Assembly: GCF_000497445.1 (NCBI RefSeq)
Contig: NZ_CM002285.1
Coordinates: forward strand, 3,236,760 to 3,272,403
DNA length: 35,644 nt
Reading direction: 5' to 3'
DNA from: Streptomyces roseochromogenus subsp. oscitans DS 12.976
GTDB taxonomy: Bacteria; Actinomycetota; Actinomycetes; Streptomycetales; Streptomycetaceae
Shown: in pieces, positions 28,713-35,644 of the stretch
Position numbering within the stretch: position 1 is the first letter of the stretch
Layout: each line of letters opens with the position of its first letter
Program-made: the position numbers and the translations under genes
Notes under the pieces: generated by a model
The model's input: the letters and a program-made list of their open reading frames with translations, nothing else
The model's database searches: none
Told to the model about the DNA's origin: nothing

Positions 28713-29729
28713 GTGGAAATATCGGCGGCAGGACGACTGGAAGTCCGGATCACCCCGGCTGACGTGGGAAAACGAGTCTCCGTGCGGTGCTTGAGCGAAC
28801 CTGGAACAGGGCAGGAGAAGTTCACCGACACGGTGGGTGTTCTCACATCATGGGATGATGCCGTGCTCATGATCACACGACGAGACGGGCGAAGTGTCCG
28901 TATCGCCGAGTCTGCCCTGGTCGCGGGCAAGGTCGTACCGGCCGCTCCCGTTCGCCGCCGGGGGCCTGCCGCCTCGTACGACGAACTCGCGCGGGTCGCC
29001 TCGCGGGGCTGGCGACCGCTGGAGACCGAGCAGCTGGGGGAATGGGAATTGCGGGCTGCCGGCGGCTTCACCCGGCGGGCCAACAGTGTGCTTCCGCTCG
29101 GCGACCCCGGGCTCCCCCTCGACGCGGCCCTTGCGGCCGTACGACGCTGGTACGGCGAGCGTGGCCTGCCCGCCTACGTCCAGACGGCCACCGGAGCCGA
29201 GGGCACACAGGAGCTGCTGTGCGCGGAGCTGGAGCGGCGCGGCTGGGTGCGGGAGGTGACCGCCGAGGTGTGGACCGGTGCCCTGGCGCCGGTCGCGGAC
29301 CGGGCCGAGGGCGCGGGTGTGGTGCTGTCCCGGCGGGCGGACGAGGCGTGGCTCGCCCGGTACCAGCGCAAGGGAGTGAGCGAGGTGGCCCTGCGAGTGC
29401 TCGGCGGCGGCCCGTCGGTGTGGTTCGCGACCGTGCCGGGGGCGGAGGGTGAGCCTCCGGCGGCGATCGGGCGGTGTGTCGTGGACGGCCGGTGGGCCGG
29501 GTTCGCGGCCGTCGAGGTGGATCCCGGGCTGCGCCGGCAGGGCCTCGCCACGGAGGTGCTGGCCGCGCTGGCCCGCCGGGCGCTGGACGAGGGTGCGTCG
29601 GCGGCCTGGCTGCAGGTCGAGACGGACAACGAGGGCGCCCGCGGCCTGTACGCCCGCCTGGGCTTCGCCCCGCACCACAGCTACCACCACTACCGGGAGC
29701 CGGACGATTCGGGCGCGGCCGGGTCGTAG
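28713..29729 (+). CDS. GNAT-family N-acetyltransferase (Rv0428c-like two-domain form)
   Basis: 338 residues from GTG 28713; AGGAGGGG lies about 11 nt upstream, a long spacing. Residues 1-75 form a beta-rich domain (LEVRITPADVGKRVSVRCL, TDTVGVLTSWDDAVLMITRRDG) that looks like a small SH3-type barrel. The C-terminal GNAT domain carries the acetyl-CoA-binding motif A, VEVDPGLRRQGLATEVLAAL (R-x-x-G-x-A type), and motif B, NEGARGLYARLGFAPHHSYHHY, as in most GNATs. The acceptor substrate is unknown. It is likely the first gene of a unit with the SirB1 gene 28 bp downstream. Confidence 0.88.
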   Translation: MEISAAGRLEVRITPADVGKRVSVRCLSEPGTGQEKFTDTVGVLTSWDDAVLMITRRDGRSVRIAESALVAGKVVPAAPVRRRGPAASYDELARVASRGWRPLETEQLGEWELRAAGGFTRRANSVLPLGDPGLPLDAALAAVRRWYGERGLPAYVQTATGAEGTQELLCAELERRGWVREVTAEVWTGALAPVADRAEGAGVVLSRRADEAWLARYQRKGVSEVALRVLGGGPSVWFATVPGAEGEPPAAIGRCVVDGRWAGFAAVEVDPGLRRQGLATEVLAALARRALDEGASAAWLQVETDNEGARGLYARLGFAPHHSYHHYREPDDSGAAGS

Positions 29730-29757
29730 AACCGTCGTGGAAGGGCATGAGCCTCGC

Positions 29758-30624
29758 ATGCGTCACCCGTATCTGCCGCCGCCGTATCCGCCCCCGCCGA
29801 AGCGGTCGGCCGAGCTGTGCCGGAGGTTCGCCGAGGAGGCCCGGTCGGAGCGGCCGGATCTGTCGGCGCTGTGCCTGCTGATCGGCGCCGTGGCGGACGG
29901 CTCGCTGGACGAGGCCGGGATCGATGCCGCGCAGCTGGAGCTGGACCGGCTCGCGGGCGAGCTGCCGTACCGGCCGGGCGGGCCGCCCGCGTGGGCGGAG
30001 GCCGTACGACGGCTGCTCGGGGCGCGCTACGACTTCCACGGCACACCCGGTGACTATCAGCGGCTGGAGTCCTCCCTGCTGCACGAGGTGCTGCGGCGGC
30101 GGCGCGGGCTGCCGATCCTGCTGTCGGTGGTGTGGCTGGAGGTCGCACGACGGGCGGGCGCGCCGGTGTACGGGGTCGCGCTGCCGGGGCACTTCGTGGT
30201 GGGGTTCGGCGCGGCCGGGGAACAGGTGCTGGCCGATCCGTTCGCCGGGGGGCGGGTGCTGACCGGGACCGATACGGAGATGTTCGTGGTGGGGGCCACG
30301 GGGGCGCCGCTGGACGCCTCGATGCTGGAGCCCGCGGCGCCGCTGGAGGTCGTCCAGCGGATCCTGAACAACATCCGCGCGTGGGCCGCCGCCCGCCCCG
30401 AGCGCTCGGATGTCGCCCTGCGGGCCGTGGAGCTGGCGCTGCTGATCCCCGCACATCCGGCCCGGCTCCGGTACGAGCGCGGGCAACTGCTCGTGCAGCG
30501 GGGCGAGTTCATGTCGGGTGCGGAGGAACTGGACGCCTATGCGGACTTGATCGAGGTTGTCGACGAATCGGCCGCACGGAAGGTACGGGAACAGGCCCGT
30601 ACCGCGCGGGCCATGCTCAACTGA
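29758..30624 (+). CDS. SirB1/transglutaminase-like family protein
   Basis: 288 residues from ATG 29758; GTG 29737 in frame is also possible. The N-terminus is Pro-rich (RHPYLPPPYPPPPKR). The SirB1 core shows LESSLLHEVLRRRRGLPILLSVVWLEVARRAG and VALPGHFVVGFG, with the His of the transglutaminase-like fold; the usual catalytic Cys is absent at GLPILLS, where many SirB1 proteins have Ser or other residues. The C-terminal part (LEVVQRILNNIRAWAA, LRYERGQLLVQRGEF) has TPR-like helices. Function unknown. It is convergent with the response-regulator gene 79 bp away. Confidence 0.85.
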   Translation: MRHPYLPPPYPPPPKRSAELCRRFAEEARSERPDLSALCLLIGAVADGSLDEAGIDAAQLELDRLAGELPYRPGGPPAWAEAVRRLLGARYDFHGTPGDYQRLESSLLHEVLRRRRGLPILLSVVWLEVARRAGAPVYGVALPGHFVVGFGAAGEQVLADPFAGGRVLTGTDTEMFVVGATGAPLDASMLEPAAPLEVVQRILNNIRAWAAARPERSDVALRAVELALLIPAHPARLRYERGQLLVQRGEFMSGAEELDAYADLIEVVDESAARKVREQARTARAMLN

Positions 30625-30647
30625 CCTCCCAGCAAGCCGCGCGACCT

Positions 30648-30718
30648 CTCAGAGCCATCCCTTACCCCTCGGCAACTACCCCTCGGCAAAGCCCCTCGCC
30701 CGCTCAGAGCCACCCCTT
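30648..30718. repeat. Direct duplication of the response-regulator gene 3' end
   Basis: CTCAGAGCCATCCCTT at 30648-30663 and CTCAGAGCCACCCCTT at 30703-30718 match at 15 of 16 positions, 55 bp apart. On the minus strand both would encode KGWL plus stop; the second is the true end of the response regulator. The region also has two CCCCTCGGCAA words. It looks like a short slip duplication. Confidence 0.6.
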
Positions 30719-31318
30719 CTCCCGCGCGATCCGCACCGCCTCCGCCCGGTTCCGTACCGCGAGCTTCTGGATCGCTGTGGAGAGGTAGTTGCGGACCGTG
30801 CCCTGGGAGAGGTGGAGGGCCTTGGCCAGCTCGGCGTTGGTGGAGCCGTCGGCCGCCGCGCGGAGCACCTCGCGTTCACGCTCCGTGAGGGGATTCGCGC
30901 CCTCGGCGAGCGCGGCGGCGGCGAGCGTGGGGTCGATGACCCGCTCACCGGACAGCACCTTGCGGATCGCCTCGGCGAGCTGGGCGGCCGGGGCGTCCTT
31001 GACGAGGAAGGCGTCGGCGCCGGCCTCCATCGCGCTGCGCAGATAGCCGGGGCGGCCGAAGGTGGTCAGGACGACCAGTTTGACCTGCGGAAACTCCCGG
31101 TGGACCTGGCCAGCCGCCTCGATGCCGGTGCAGCCGGGCATCTCGATGTCGAGCAGCGCCACGTCCACGCCGTGCGCGTCGACGGCCGCCAGTACCTGGT
31201 CCCCGCGCGCGACCTGGGCGACGACCTCGATGTCGTCCTCCAGGCCGAGCAGCGCGGCCAGGGCCTCGCGGACCATCGACTGGTCCTCGGCGAGAAGGAC
31301 CTTGATCGTGCTCGTCAT
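30704..31318 (-). CDS. NarL/LuxR-type response regulator (DesR-like)
   Basis: 204 residues from ATG 31318. The receiver domain has VLLAEDQSMVREAL (acidic pocket), the phosphoacceptor Asp57 (ALLDIEMPG) and FLVKDAP (conserved Lys). The C-terminal GerE helix-turn-helix reads LTEREREVLRAAADGSTNAELAKAL with the recognition helix LSQGTVRNYLSTAIQKL. It is the last of four genes (ATPase, permease, kinase, regulator), overlapping the kinase stop by 4 nt (ATGA). It probably controls the transporter operon; a palindrome at 34237-34258, in front of the first gene, is a plausible site. Confidence 0.95.
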   Translation of the reverse strand: MTSTIKVLLAEDQSMVREALAALLGLEDDIEVVAQVARGDQVLAAVDAHGVDVALLDIEMPGCTGIEAAGQVHREFPQVKLVVLTTFGRPGYLRSAMEAGADAFLVKDAPAAQLAEAIRKVLSGERVIDPTLAAAALAEGANPLTEREREVLRAAADGSTNAELAKALHLSQGTVRNYLSTAIQKLAVRNRAEAVRIAREKGWL

Positions 31319-32517
31319 GCCCCGGATCCTACGTCCCCGGACAGGGGCGCCGGGACGCGGGCGACCAGCCGGAACCCGTGCTTGATCCGGCCCGCCTCCA
31401 GGGTGCCGCCGGCCTTCTCCAGCCGCTCCGTGAGGCCGGTCAGGCCGTTGCCGGGGCCGTTGCCGCTGCCGCCGGATCCGTTGTCCTCGACGGAGAGTTC
31501 GAGCATCGGGCCGTCCAGGGTCTGCCGGTGCGTGAGCTGGACGAGGCACTTGTCGGCGCCGCTGTGCCGGACCACGTTGGTGACGGCTTCGCGCAGCGCC
31601 CAGGCGAGCGCGGACTCGGCCTCCTCGGGGACGCCGGTGAGGTCGGGCTCGGCGGGCACCTCGGCGGTGACACCGGCGGCGGTCAGGGCGACCTGGGTGC
31701 CGGCGAGTTCGGCGTTCAGGCGCGGGCGGCGGTAGCCGGTGACGGCCTCCCGGACGTCGACCAGGGCCTGCCGGCTGACCTGCTCGATGTCGGCGATCTG
31801 CTGGGCCGCCTTGTCGGGGTGGTCGGGCAGCATCCGGCCGGCCAGCTCGCTCTTCAGCGTGATCAGCGAGAGCGAGTGCCCCAGCAGGTCGTGCAGGTCA
31901 CGGGCGAGCCGCAGCCGCTCCTCGTTGGCCGCGAGATGGGCCACGGTGGCCCGGGCCCTGCGCAACTCGACGGTCGTACGGACGAGTTGGCCGACGCCGA
32001 CCATCGCGAACCCGATGAGCACGACGAGCAGCAGTGAGTCGTCCCACCTCGACAGGCCGACGTGCAGTCCGACGAGGAACATCACCACGGCCGTCGCCGG
32101 GATCGCCCAGCACGCGGCCCGGACCGGCAGGGTCGCCCCGCAGGCCACCGAGAGATAGACGAACAGCCCGATCCAGGCGCCGCCGAGGCTGTAGGCCAGT
32201 ACGGGGGCGAGGACGCCGAGGACCGACAGCAGCGAGATGACGATCCGCGGCGTGAAGGGGCGGCCCATGTTCCGGAAGACCAGGGTCAGATAGGCCACGA
32301 CGAAGGCGGTGAGGCCGAGCGCGCCGGCCACGGTGGCGCCCAGGGTGTGACGGCCCGAGGCCAGGTCCTGGATCGGCGAGCTGAGGAAGATCAGCCAGAC
32401 GCCGATCCACAGCATCTTGACCATGACCTCGCGCCGGTTGGCCGGGCCCTGGCCGATCCGCACCTGCAGCTCCGGCCGTGTCTCACAGGCCTGCGGGTCT
32501 TCCGTCATCGCGCTCAC
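31315..32517 (-). CDS. DesK-like sensor histidine kinase (HisKA_3)
   Basis: 400 residues from GTG 32517, which overlaps the permease stop (GTGA); ATG 32508 is the alternative. Four or five transmembrane helices fill residues about 35-180 (WIGVWLIFLSS, ATVAGALGLTAFVVAYLTLVF, VISLLSVLGVLAPVLAY, SLLLVVLIGFAMVGVG), with no large extracellular sensor, as in intramembrane-sensing DesK or LiaS-like kinases. His209 lies in LARDLHDLLGHSLS. The ATPase domain has REAVTNVVRHSGA and VEDNGSGG with a GNGLTGLTERLE lid. Adjacent ABC exporter genes make it likely that the kinase senses membrane state or the transported compound. Confidence 0.94.
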   Translation of the reverse strand: MSAMTEDPQACETRPELQVRIGQGPANRREVMVKMLWIGVWLIFLSSPIQDLASGRHTLGATVAGALGLTAFVVAYLTLVFRNMGRPFTPRIVISLLSVLGVLAPVLAYSLGGAWIGLFVYLSVACGATLPVRAACWAIPATAVVMFLVGLHVGLSRWDDSLLLVVLIGFAMVGVGQLVRTTVELRRARATVAHLAANEERLRLARDLHDLLGHSLSLITLKSELAGRMLPDHPDKAAQQIADIEQVSRQALVDVREAVTGYRRPRLNAELAGTQVALTAAGVTAEVPAEPDLTGVPEEAESALAWALREAVTNVVRHSGADKCLVQLTHRQTLDGPMLELSVEDNGSGGSGNGPGNGLTGLTERLEKAGGTLEAGRIKHGFRLVARVPAPLSGDVGSGA

Positions 32518-33254
32518 GCCTTCAGCGTGTCCTTCCGGTACAGCCAGGCCGCGCCGCCCGCGAACAGCACGAAGTAGACGGCGAGGATGGCGACGTCCGT
32601 GGCGCTCGGGGCCTGGCTCTGTTCGATCGCCCGTCCCAGAGCAGCGTACGCGTGTGTGGGCAGCCACTTCGCGATGTCCTGCAGGATCTTCGGGAAGGTG
32701 GTGGACGGCATCCACAGGCCGCCGAGGATCGACAGACCGAAGTAGACGATCATCGTGATCGGGCGGACCGCGTCACCGGAGGCGACATAACCGATGGCGA
32801 CGCCGAGCGCGGCGAAGACGAGGCTGCCGGCCCAGATGACCCCGGTGAGGGCGAGCCACTGCCAGGCGTCCAGGTGGACGTGCTTGATCACCGCGGCGAC
32901 GAGGAACACCACGATGATCGACGGCAGGCTCACCACGGCGGCACTGGCGGTCTTGGCGAGGACATAGCCGCGCCCGGGCAGCGGGGTCAGCCGCAGCTGC
33001 CGTACCCAGCCGTTCTCGCGCTCCTTGGCGATGCGCTCGCTGTTGCCCATGAGGACGGCGGTCAGGGCGCCGAAGGAGGCCATGGAGACCATCAGGTAGG
33101 TGGCGACGGTCAGGCCGGTGCCGTCGACCTTCTGGTCCGAGCCGGAGCTGCTGGAGAAGATCAGGTAGATGAACGAGGGGTAGAGCACCGAGAAGAACAG
33201 GAACTTCTTGTTGCGCAGGACACGGGCCAGTTCGAGCTTGATCAGGGCGTTCAT
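32514..33254 (-). CDS. ABC-2 type exporter permease
   Basis: 246 residues from ATG 33254, which overlaps the ATPase stop (ATGA). Six hydrophobic segments: KKFLFFSVLYPSFIYLIF, LMVSMASFGALTAVLMG, VSLPSIIVVFLVAAVI, WLALTGVIWAGSLVFAAL, PITMIVYFGLSILGGLWMP and AILAVYFVLFAGGAAWLY, with a basic cytoplasmic ERIAKERENGWVRQLRLTPL before the third, the ABC-2 membrane signature. It forms the transmembrane half of an export pump with the preceding ATPase; the substrate (drug, lipid or peptide) is not revealed by the sequence. Confidence 0.94.
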   Translation of the reverse strand: MNALIKLELARVLRNKKFLFFSVLYPSFIYLIFSSSSGSDQKVDGTGLTVATYLMVSMASFGALTAVLMGNSERIAKERENGWVRQLRLTPLPGRGYVLAKTASAAVVSLPSIIVVFLVAAVIKHVHLDAWQWLALTGVIWAGSLVFAALGVAIGYVASGDAVRPITMIVYFGLSILGGLWMPSTTFPKILQDIAKWLPTHAYAALGRAIEQSQAPSATDVAILAVYFVLFAGGAAWLYRKDTLKA

Positions 33255-34180
33255 GACTGCTTGGCCTCCTCGGCCTCCGTGATGGCGACGAAGGCCTGCT
33301 CCAGACCGAGACCGGCGACTTCGAGGTTGCGGGGGTAGACGCCGAGGCCGTACAGGGCGTGGACGGTGGCGTCGGCGTCGGACGACTGGATGCGGACGGT
33401 CTGGCCCGAGACGTCTATGGAGGTCAGGAACGGCAGGCCGCGCAGGGCGGCCTCGTCGATGGCGCCCTCCAGGTCGAAGGAGACCCTGCGGGCACCCGCC
33501 TTGGCCTTGATCTCGGCGGCGGTGCCGTCGGCGAGGAGCCGGCCCCGGTGCAGCACCAGGACCCGGTCGGCGATGGCGTCGGCCTCTTCGAGGTAGTGGG
33601 TGGCGAACAGGACCGTACGGCCCTGGTCGGCCTGCTCGCGCATGGTGGCCCAGAAGGACTGGCGGGCGGAGACGTCCATGCCGGTGGTCGGCTCGTCCAG
33701 GATGATCAGGTCGCTGTCGCCGGCGGTGGCGAGGGCGAAGCGGACGCGCTGGGCCTGGCCGCCGGAGAGCTTGTTGACCTTGCGGTCGGCGATCTGCGCG
33801 ATGCCCGCGCGGGCCATGACGTCGGCGGGCTTGTACGGCTTCGGGTGCAGCGAGCAGGCCAGCTTCACCAGCTCGGCGACGGTGACCTCGTCCATCAGGC
33901 CGCCGCTCTGCAGCATGGCGCCGACCCGCCCGGCGACGATCGCCTCGCGCGGGGTGCCGCCGAAGAGGCTCACCGTGCCGTTGTCGGGGTGCTTGAGGCC
34001 GAGGAGCAGGTCGAGGGTGGTGGACTTGCCGGCCCCGTTCGGGCCGAGGAGGGCGACGGTCTCGCCGGGATACAGCCGGAGCGAGATCCCGTCGACGGCC
34101 CGCACGCTGCCGTAGGTCTTGGTCACCTGGTCGAAGCCGACCACCGGGGTGGTGGTGGCCGGTGCCGCAGTCGTTGTCAT
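33251..34180 (-). CDS. ABC transporter ATP-binding protein
   Basis: 309 residues from ATG 34180; ATG 34189 would add three, and neither has a Shine-Dalgarno sequence. The nucleotide-binding domain is complete: Walker A GPNGAGKS (46-53), Q-loop at GAMLQSGG, signature LSGGQ (138-142), Walker B LIILDEP with Glu163 and the switch His195 (ATHYLEE). The C-terminal 90 residues (RRVSFDLEGAIDEAALRGLP, TVRIQSSDADATVHALYGLG) are the usual extension of drug-export ATPases. It is the first gene of the four-gene operon, so the gene order gives the exporter before its controlling kinase and regulator. Confidence 0.95.
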   Translation of the reverse strand: MTTTAAPATTTPVVGFDQVTKTYGSVRAVDGISLRLYPGETVALLGPNGAGKSTTLDLLLGLKHPDNGTVSLFGGTPREAIVAGRVGAMLQSGGLMDEVTVAELVKLACSLHPKPYKPADVMARAGIAQIADRKVNKLSGGQAQRVRFALATAGDSDLIILDEPTTGMDVSARQSFWATMREQADQGRTVLFATHYLEEADAIADRVLVLHRGRLLADGTAAEIKAKAGARRVSFDLEGAIDEAALRGLPFLTSIDVSGQTVRIQSSDADATVHALYGLGVYPRNLEVAGLGLEQAFVAITEAEEAKQS

Positions 34181-34236
34181 GCTGACCATGGTCGCGGCGA
34201 GAGCGGGGTGCCGGGCAGTGTCGGGGGTCCATAGTG

Positions 34237-34258
34237 CCGGATGACAGATGTCATGCGG
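34237..34258 (-). promoter_or_regulatory. 22-bp palindromic operator candidate upstream of the ABC/two-component operon
   Basis: CCGGATGACAGATGTCATGCGG pairs at 10 of 11 positions around the central GA; the core ATGACA-GA-TGTCAT (34241-34254) is perfect. A -10-like TATGGA lies about 10 nt closer to the ATPase start. The place, 57-78 bp before the first gene, and the twofold symmetry suit dimer binding by a NarL/LuxR regulator, most simply the one encoded in the operon. Confidence 0.5.
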
Positions 34259-34280
34259 ATCGGGTGACAGGCAGGGCGAA

Positions 34281-34318
34281 GGGGCGCCCGCCGACCGGCG
34301 GACGCCCCCCCTTTTTTT
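34281..34318 (+). terminator. Intrinsic terminator with T tract, oriented on the plus strand
   Basis: GGGGCGCCCGCC (34281-34292), loop GACC, GGCGGACGCCCC (34297-34308; one G-T pair), then CCC and seven T at 34312-34318. A T tract this long is exceptional in this sequence. The genes on both sides are on the minus strand; read that way the hairpin has only a weak T stretch after it, so the plus-strand direction is the natural one. Confidence 0.8.
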
Positions 34319-34334
34319 CTCTTCTACGGCCCGG

Positions 34335-35644
34335 CTAACTCGGGTTCGTGGAGATGACCGCGACCCGGTTGGTCTTGCTGATCAGGGCCTGGCGGAGGGC
34401 GAGGTAGACCTCCTGCGGGGTGACCGGCGTCTTCTTGCCGTTGCCTCGGGTGATCAGTACGCCGTCGAAGGTCCCGCCGTAGAGCTGCTTCAGGGCGTTC
34501 AGGTCAGGCTTGTCGACCAGCTTGCCGTCCGCGGTGGGCACCACCTTGAGGAACTTCCAGAGCGATTTCTCGGGGCTCATCACCACCACGTGCCCCGCGC
34601 CCGCCGACACCGTCACCTTGCCCGACATCGCCGGCTCCGCGAACTTCTTCATCTCCTCGTCGACCGCCGCGTTCGACACCGTCGGCTGCCTGGTGGCCGT
34701 CGGGACGGTGACCGGGGTCACCGCGCCCGTCTCCACCAGCTGGCGGTAGGCCTGTTCGACCGCGTCGGTGGACTGGCCCGCGTCGATCGCCTTGCCCGCC
34801 TTGCCGTAGACGGCGACGGCCTGGCCGGGCTTGAAGTCGATGCCGCCCTCGACGACCGAGCCGGAGCCGGTACCGCCGCCCGCCTGCTGCAGGGCCGCCT
34901 GGAGCTTCTCCTCGTCCACCGGCATGTCGGGCTCGATCACGCGCTTCTGCCCGAAGAGGGAGCCGATGACGTGGACCGGGTTGTAGTCGCTGGTCGCGGC
35001 CTTGCTCACGGTGGCCTGGAAGTCGAACTGCAGGCCGGCGTTCTCCGGGGTGAGGGTGACCGTCCGGCCGCCGACGGAGAGCTTCAGCGGCGTGTTCACC
35101 CGGCTGCCGAAGGCGTCGTCGAGTTTCTTGACGGCGTCGTCACGGGTGCCGCCGCCGATGTCCACGCCGAGGACCGTGGTGCCCTTGGGCACGTCGGTGT
35201 GGTTCATCAGCAGTCCGGCGCCGTAGGCACCGCCCGCGACGACGACCACGCCGGCGCCCAGCAGCACCAGCTTGCTGCGGCCCTTCTTCTTCGGCTTGGC
35301 CTGCGCCTTGGGCGCGGCGGACGGCTTCGGCCCGGACGGGGTCTGCGTGCCCGGGCCGTCGGAGGAGCCGCTGCCGAACGGGGAGGCGCCGGCGCCGGGG
35401 ACGACCGGGATACCGCTGGTGACGGTGTGTCCGGAGACGTTGTCGGGGCGGAAGCCGGGCGTGCCCGGTTCGGGTGCGGGCTTCTGCGGGGTGAGGATCG
35501 CGGTGTCGTCACTGAGCCCGCCGCCGGGGCCGAGACCGGTGGGACTGCCGCCGGGACCGGCACCCGGAGCGCCGGGACCGCCCAGACCGGGCAGGCCGGT
35601 GAAGGGGTCGGCGGACGACGGGACGAGGGGGCCGTCGCCGGTGA
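34335..35644 (-). CDS. Membrane-anchored protein with peptidoglycan-binding-like (PG_binding_4/VanW-type) repeats, start beyond the right edge
   Basis: The frame is open from 35644 down to TAG/TGA at 34335, at least 435 residues, so the gene enters from the right edge. The part seen begins with a Gly/Pro-rich cytoplasmic region (GLPGLGGPGAPGAGPGG), a basic patch (KPKKKGRSK), and then one transmembrane helix (LVLLGAGVVVVAGGAYGAGLLM). The external part opens GVDIGGGTRDDAVKKLDDAF and continues with LKLSVGGRTVTLTPENAGLQFD, the pattern of PG_binding_4 domains found in VanW-like and L,D-transpeptidase proteins. A second, more diverged copy may lie in KVTVSAGAGHVVV onwards. No transpeptidase motif is visible. 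A wall-binding role is inferred. Confidence 0.75.
   Translation of the reverse strand, partial: TGDGPLVPSSADPFTGLPGLGGPGAPGAGPGGSPTGLGPGGGLSDDTAILTPQKPAPEPGTPGFRPDNVSGHTVTSGIPVVPGAGASPFGSGSSDGPGTQTPSGPKPSAAPKAQAKPKKKGRSKLVLLGAGVVVVAGGAYGAGLLMNHTDVPKGTTVLGVDIGGGTRDDAVKKLDDAFGSRVNTPLKLSVGGRTVTLTPENAGLQFDFQATVSKAATSDYNPVHVIGSLFGQKRVIEPDMPVDEEKLQAALQQAGGGTGSGSVVEGGIDFKPGQAVAVYGKAGKAIDAGQSTDAVEQAYRQLVETGAVTPVTVPTATRQPTVSNAAVDEEMKKFAEPAMSGKVTVSAGAGHVVVMSPEKSLWKFLKVVPTADGKLVDKPDLNALKQLYGGTFDGVLITRGNGKKTPVTPQEVYLALRQALISKTNRVAVISTNPS

Noticed and set aside
1..35644. tRNA, rRNA, CRISPR array, insertion sequence, prophage or biosynthetic cluster
   Set aside because: I looked for their typical signs (regular direct repeats with spacers, transposase motifs, cloverleaf-like segments, PKS/NRPS domains) and found none.

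Overview
The window is a very G+C-rich actinobacterial chromosome segment, almost certainly Streptomyces or a close relative. Evidence: strong third-position G/C bias, frequent GTG starts and rare TTG starts, seven-iron ferredoxin, DUF3117, DUF6758 and SirB1-type genes, and a gene order that matches the Mycobacterium tuberculosis sigE neighbourhood from memory (O-methyltransferase, ECF sigma factor, anti-sigma factor, HtrA, TatB, Mrp, MgtE-N/CBS protein, DUF1003, CorA; and on the other side DUF3117, Tag, DivIVA-like protein, FolP2, LOG protein, DapE, DapC, FdxA). I see about 41 protein genes, two of them cut by the window edges. I see no rRNA, tRNA, CRISPR, insertion sequence, prophage or secondary-metabolite cluster. 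Most of the window is conserved core chromosome; the clearest accessory item is a small toxin-antitoxin pair.

Layout. 1-5905: basic repeat tail of a probable helicase, alpha/beta hydrolase, NYN-domain protein, a 50-residue conserved microprotein behind an ECF-type promoter, then MarC and a PHP phosphoesterase, a DUF6758 protein and a SUFU-domain protein. 5906-10975: a magnesium-related block with CorA, and a soluble PRC/MgtE-N/CBS protein that overlaps a DUF1003 membrane protein, plus an unknown gene and a lipoprotein. 11019-18852: Mrp ATPase, an unknown gene, TatB, then the envelope-stress set read leftwards (sigma factor, anti-sigma factor, HtrA) and a divergent O-methyltransferase that appears to use an ATT start. 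18940-23967: DUF3117, enoyl-CoA hydratase, Tag glycosylase coupled to a DivIVA-like membrane protein, FolP2-like protein, RelE/Phd toxin-antitoxin module, LOG-family protein. 24072-28572: lysine/diaminopimelate genes dapE and dapC, separated by a lysozyme-like membrane protein and a small secreted protein, and ferredoxin. 28713-35644: GNAT acetyltransferase, SirB1 transglutaminase-like protein, a four-gene ABC transporter plus two-component system operon in which every junction overlaps by 4 nt, and the 3' part of a membrane-anchored, peptidoglycan-binding-like protein.

How the parts work together. The sigma/anti-sigma/HtrA/TatB group is an envelope-stress and export cluster. DapE and DapC both act in the succinylase branch to diaminopimelate and so feed cell-wall synthesis; the lysozyme-like protein and the edge protein probably act at the wall. 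CorA and the MgtE-sensor/DUF1003 pair suggest Mg2+ handling. Regulatory DNA is the richer part of this window: seven genes carry a TANNNT box 6-7 nt before the start codon and no Shine-Dalgarno (leaderless transcripts), two ECF-type promoters are visible (one upstream of the sigma gene itself), and several strong palindromes sit at operon heads.
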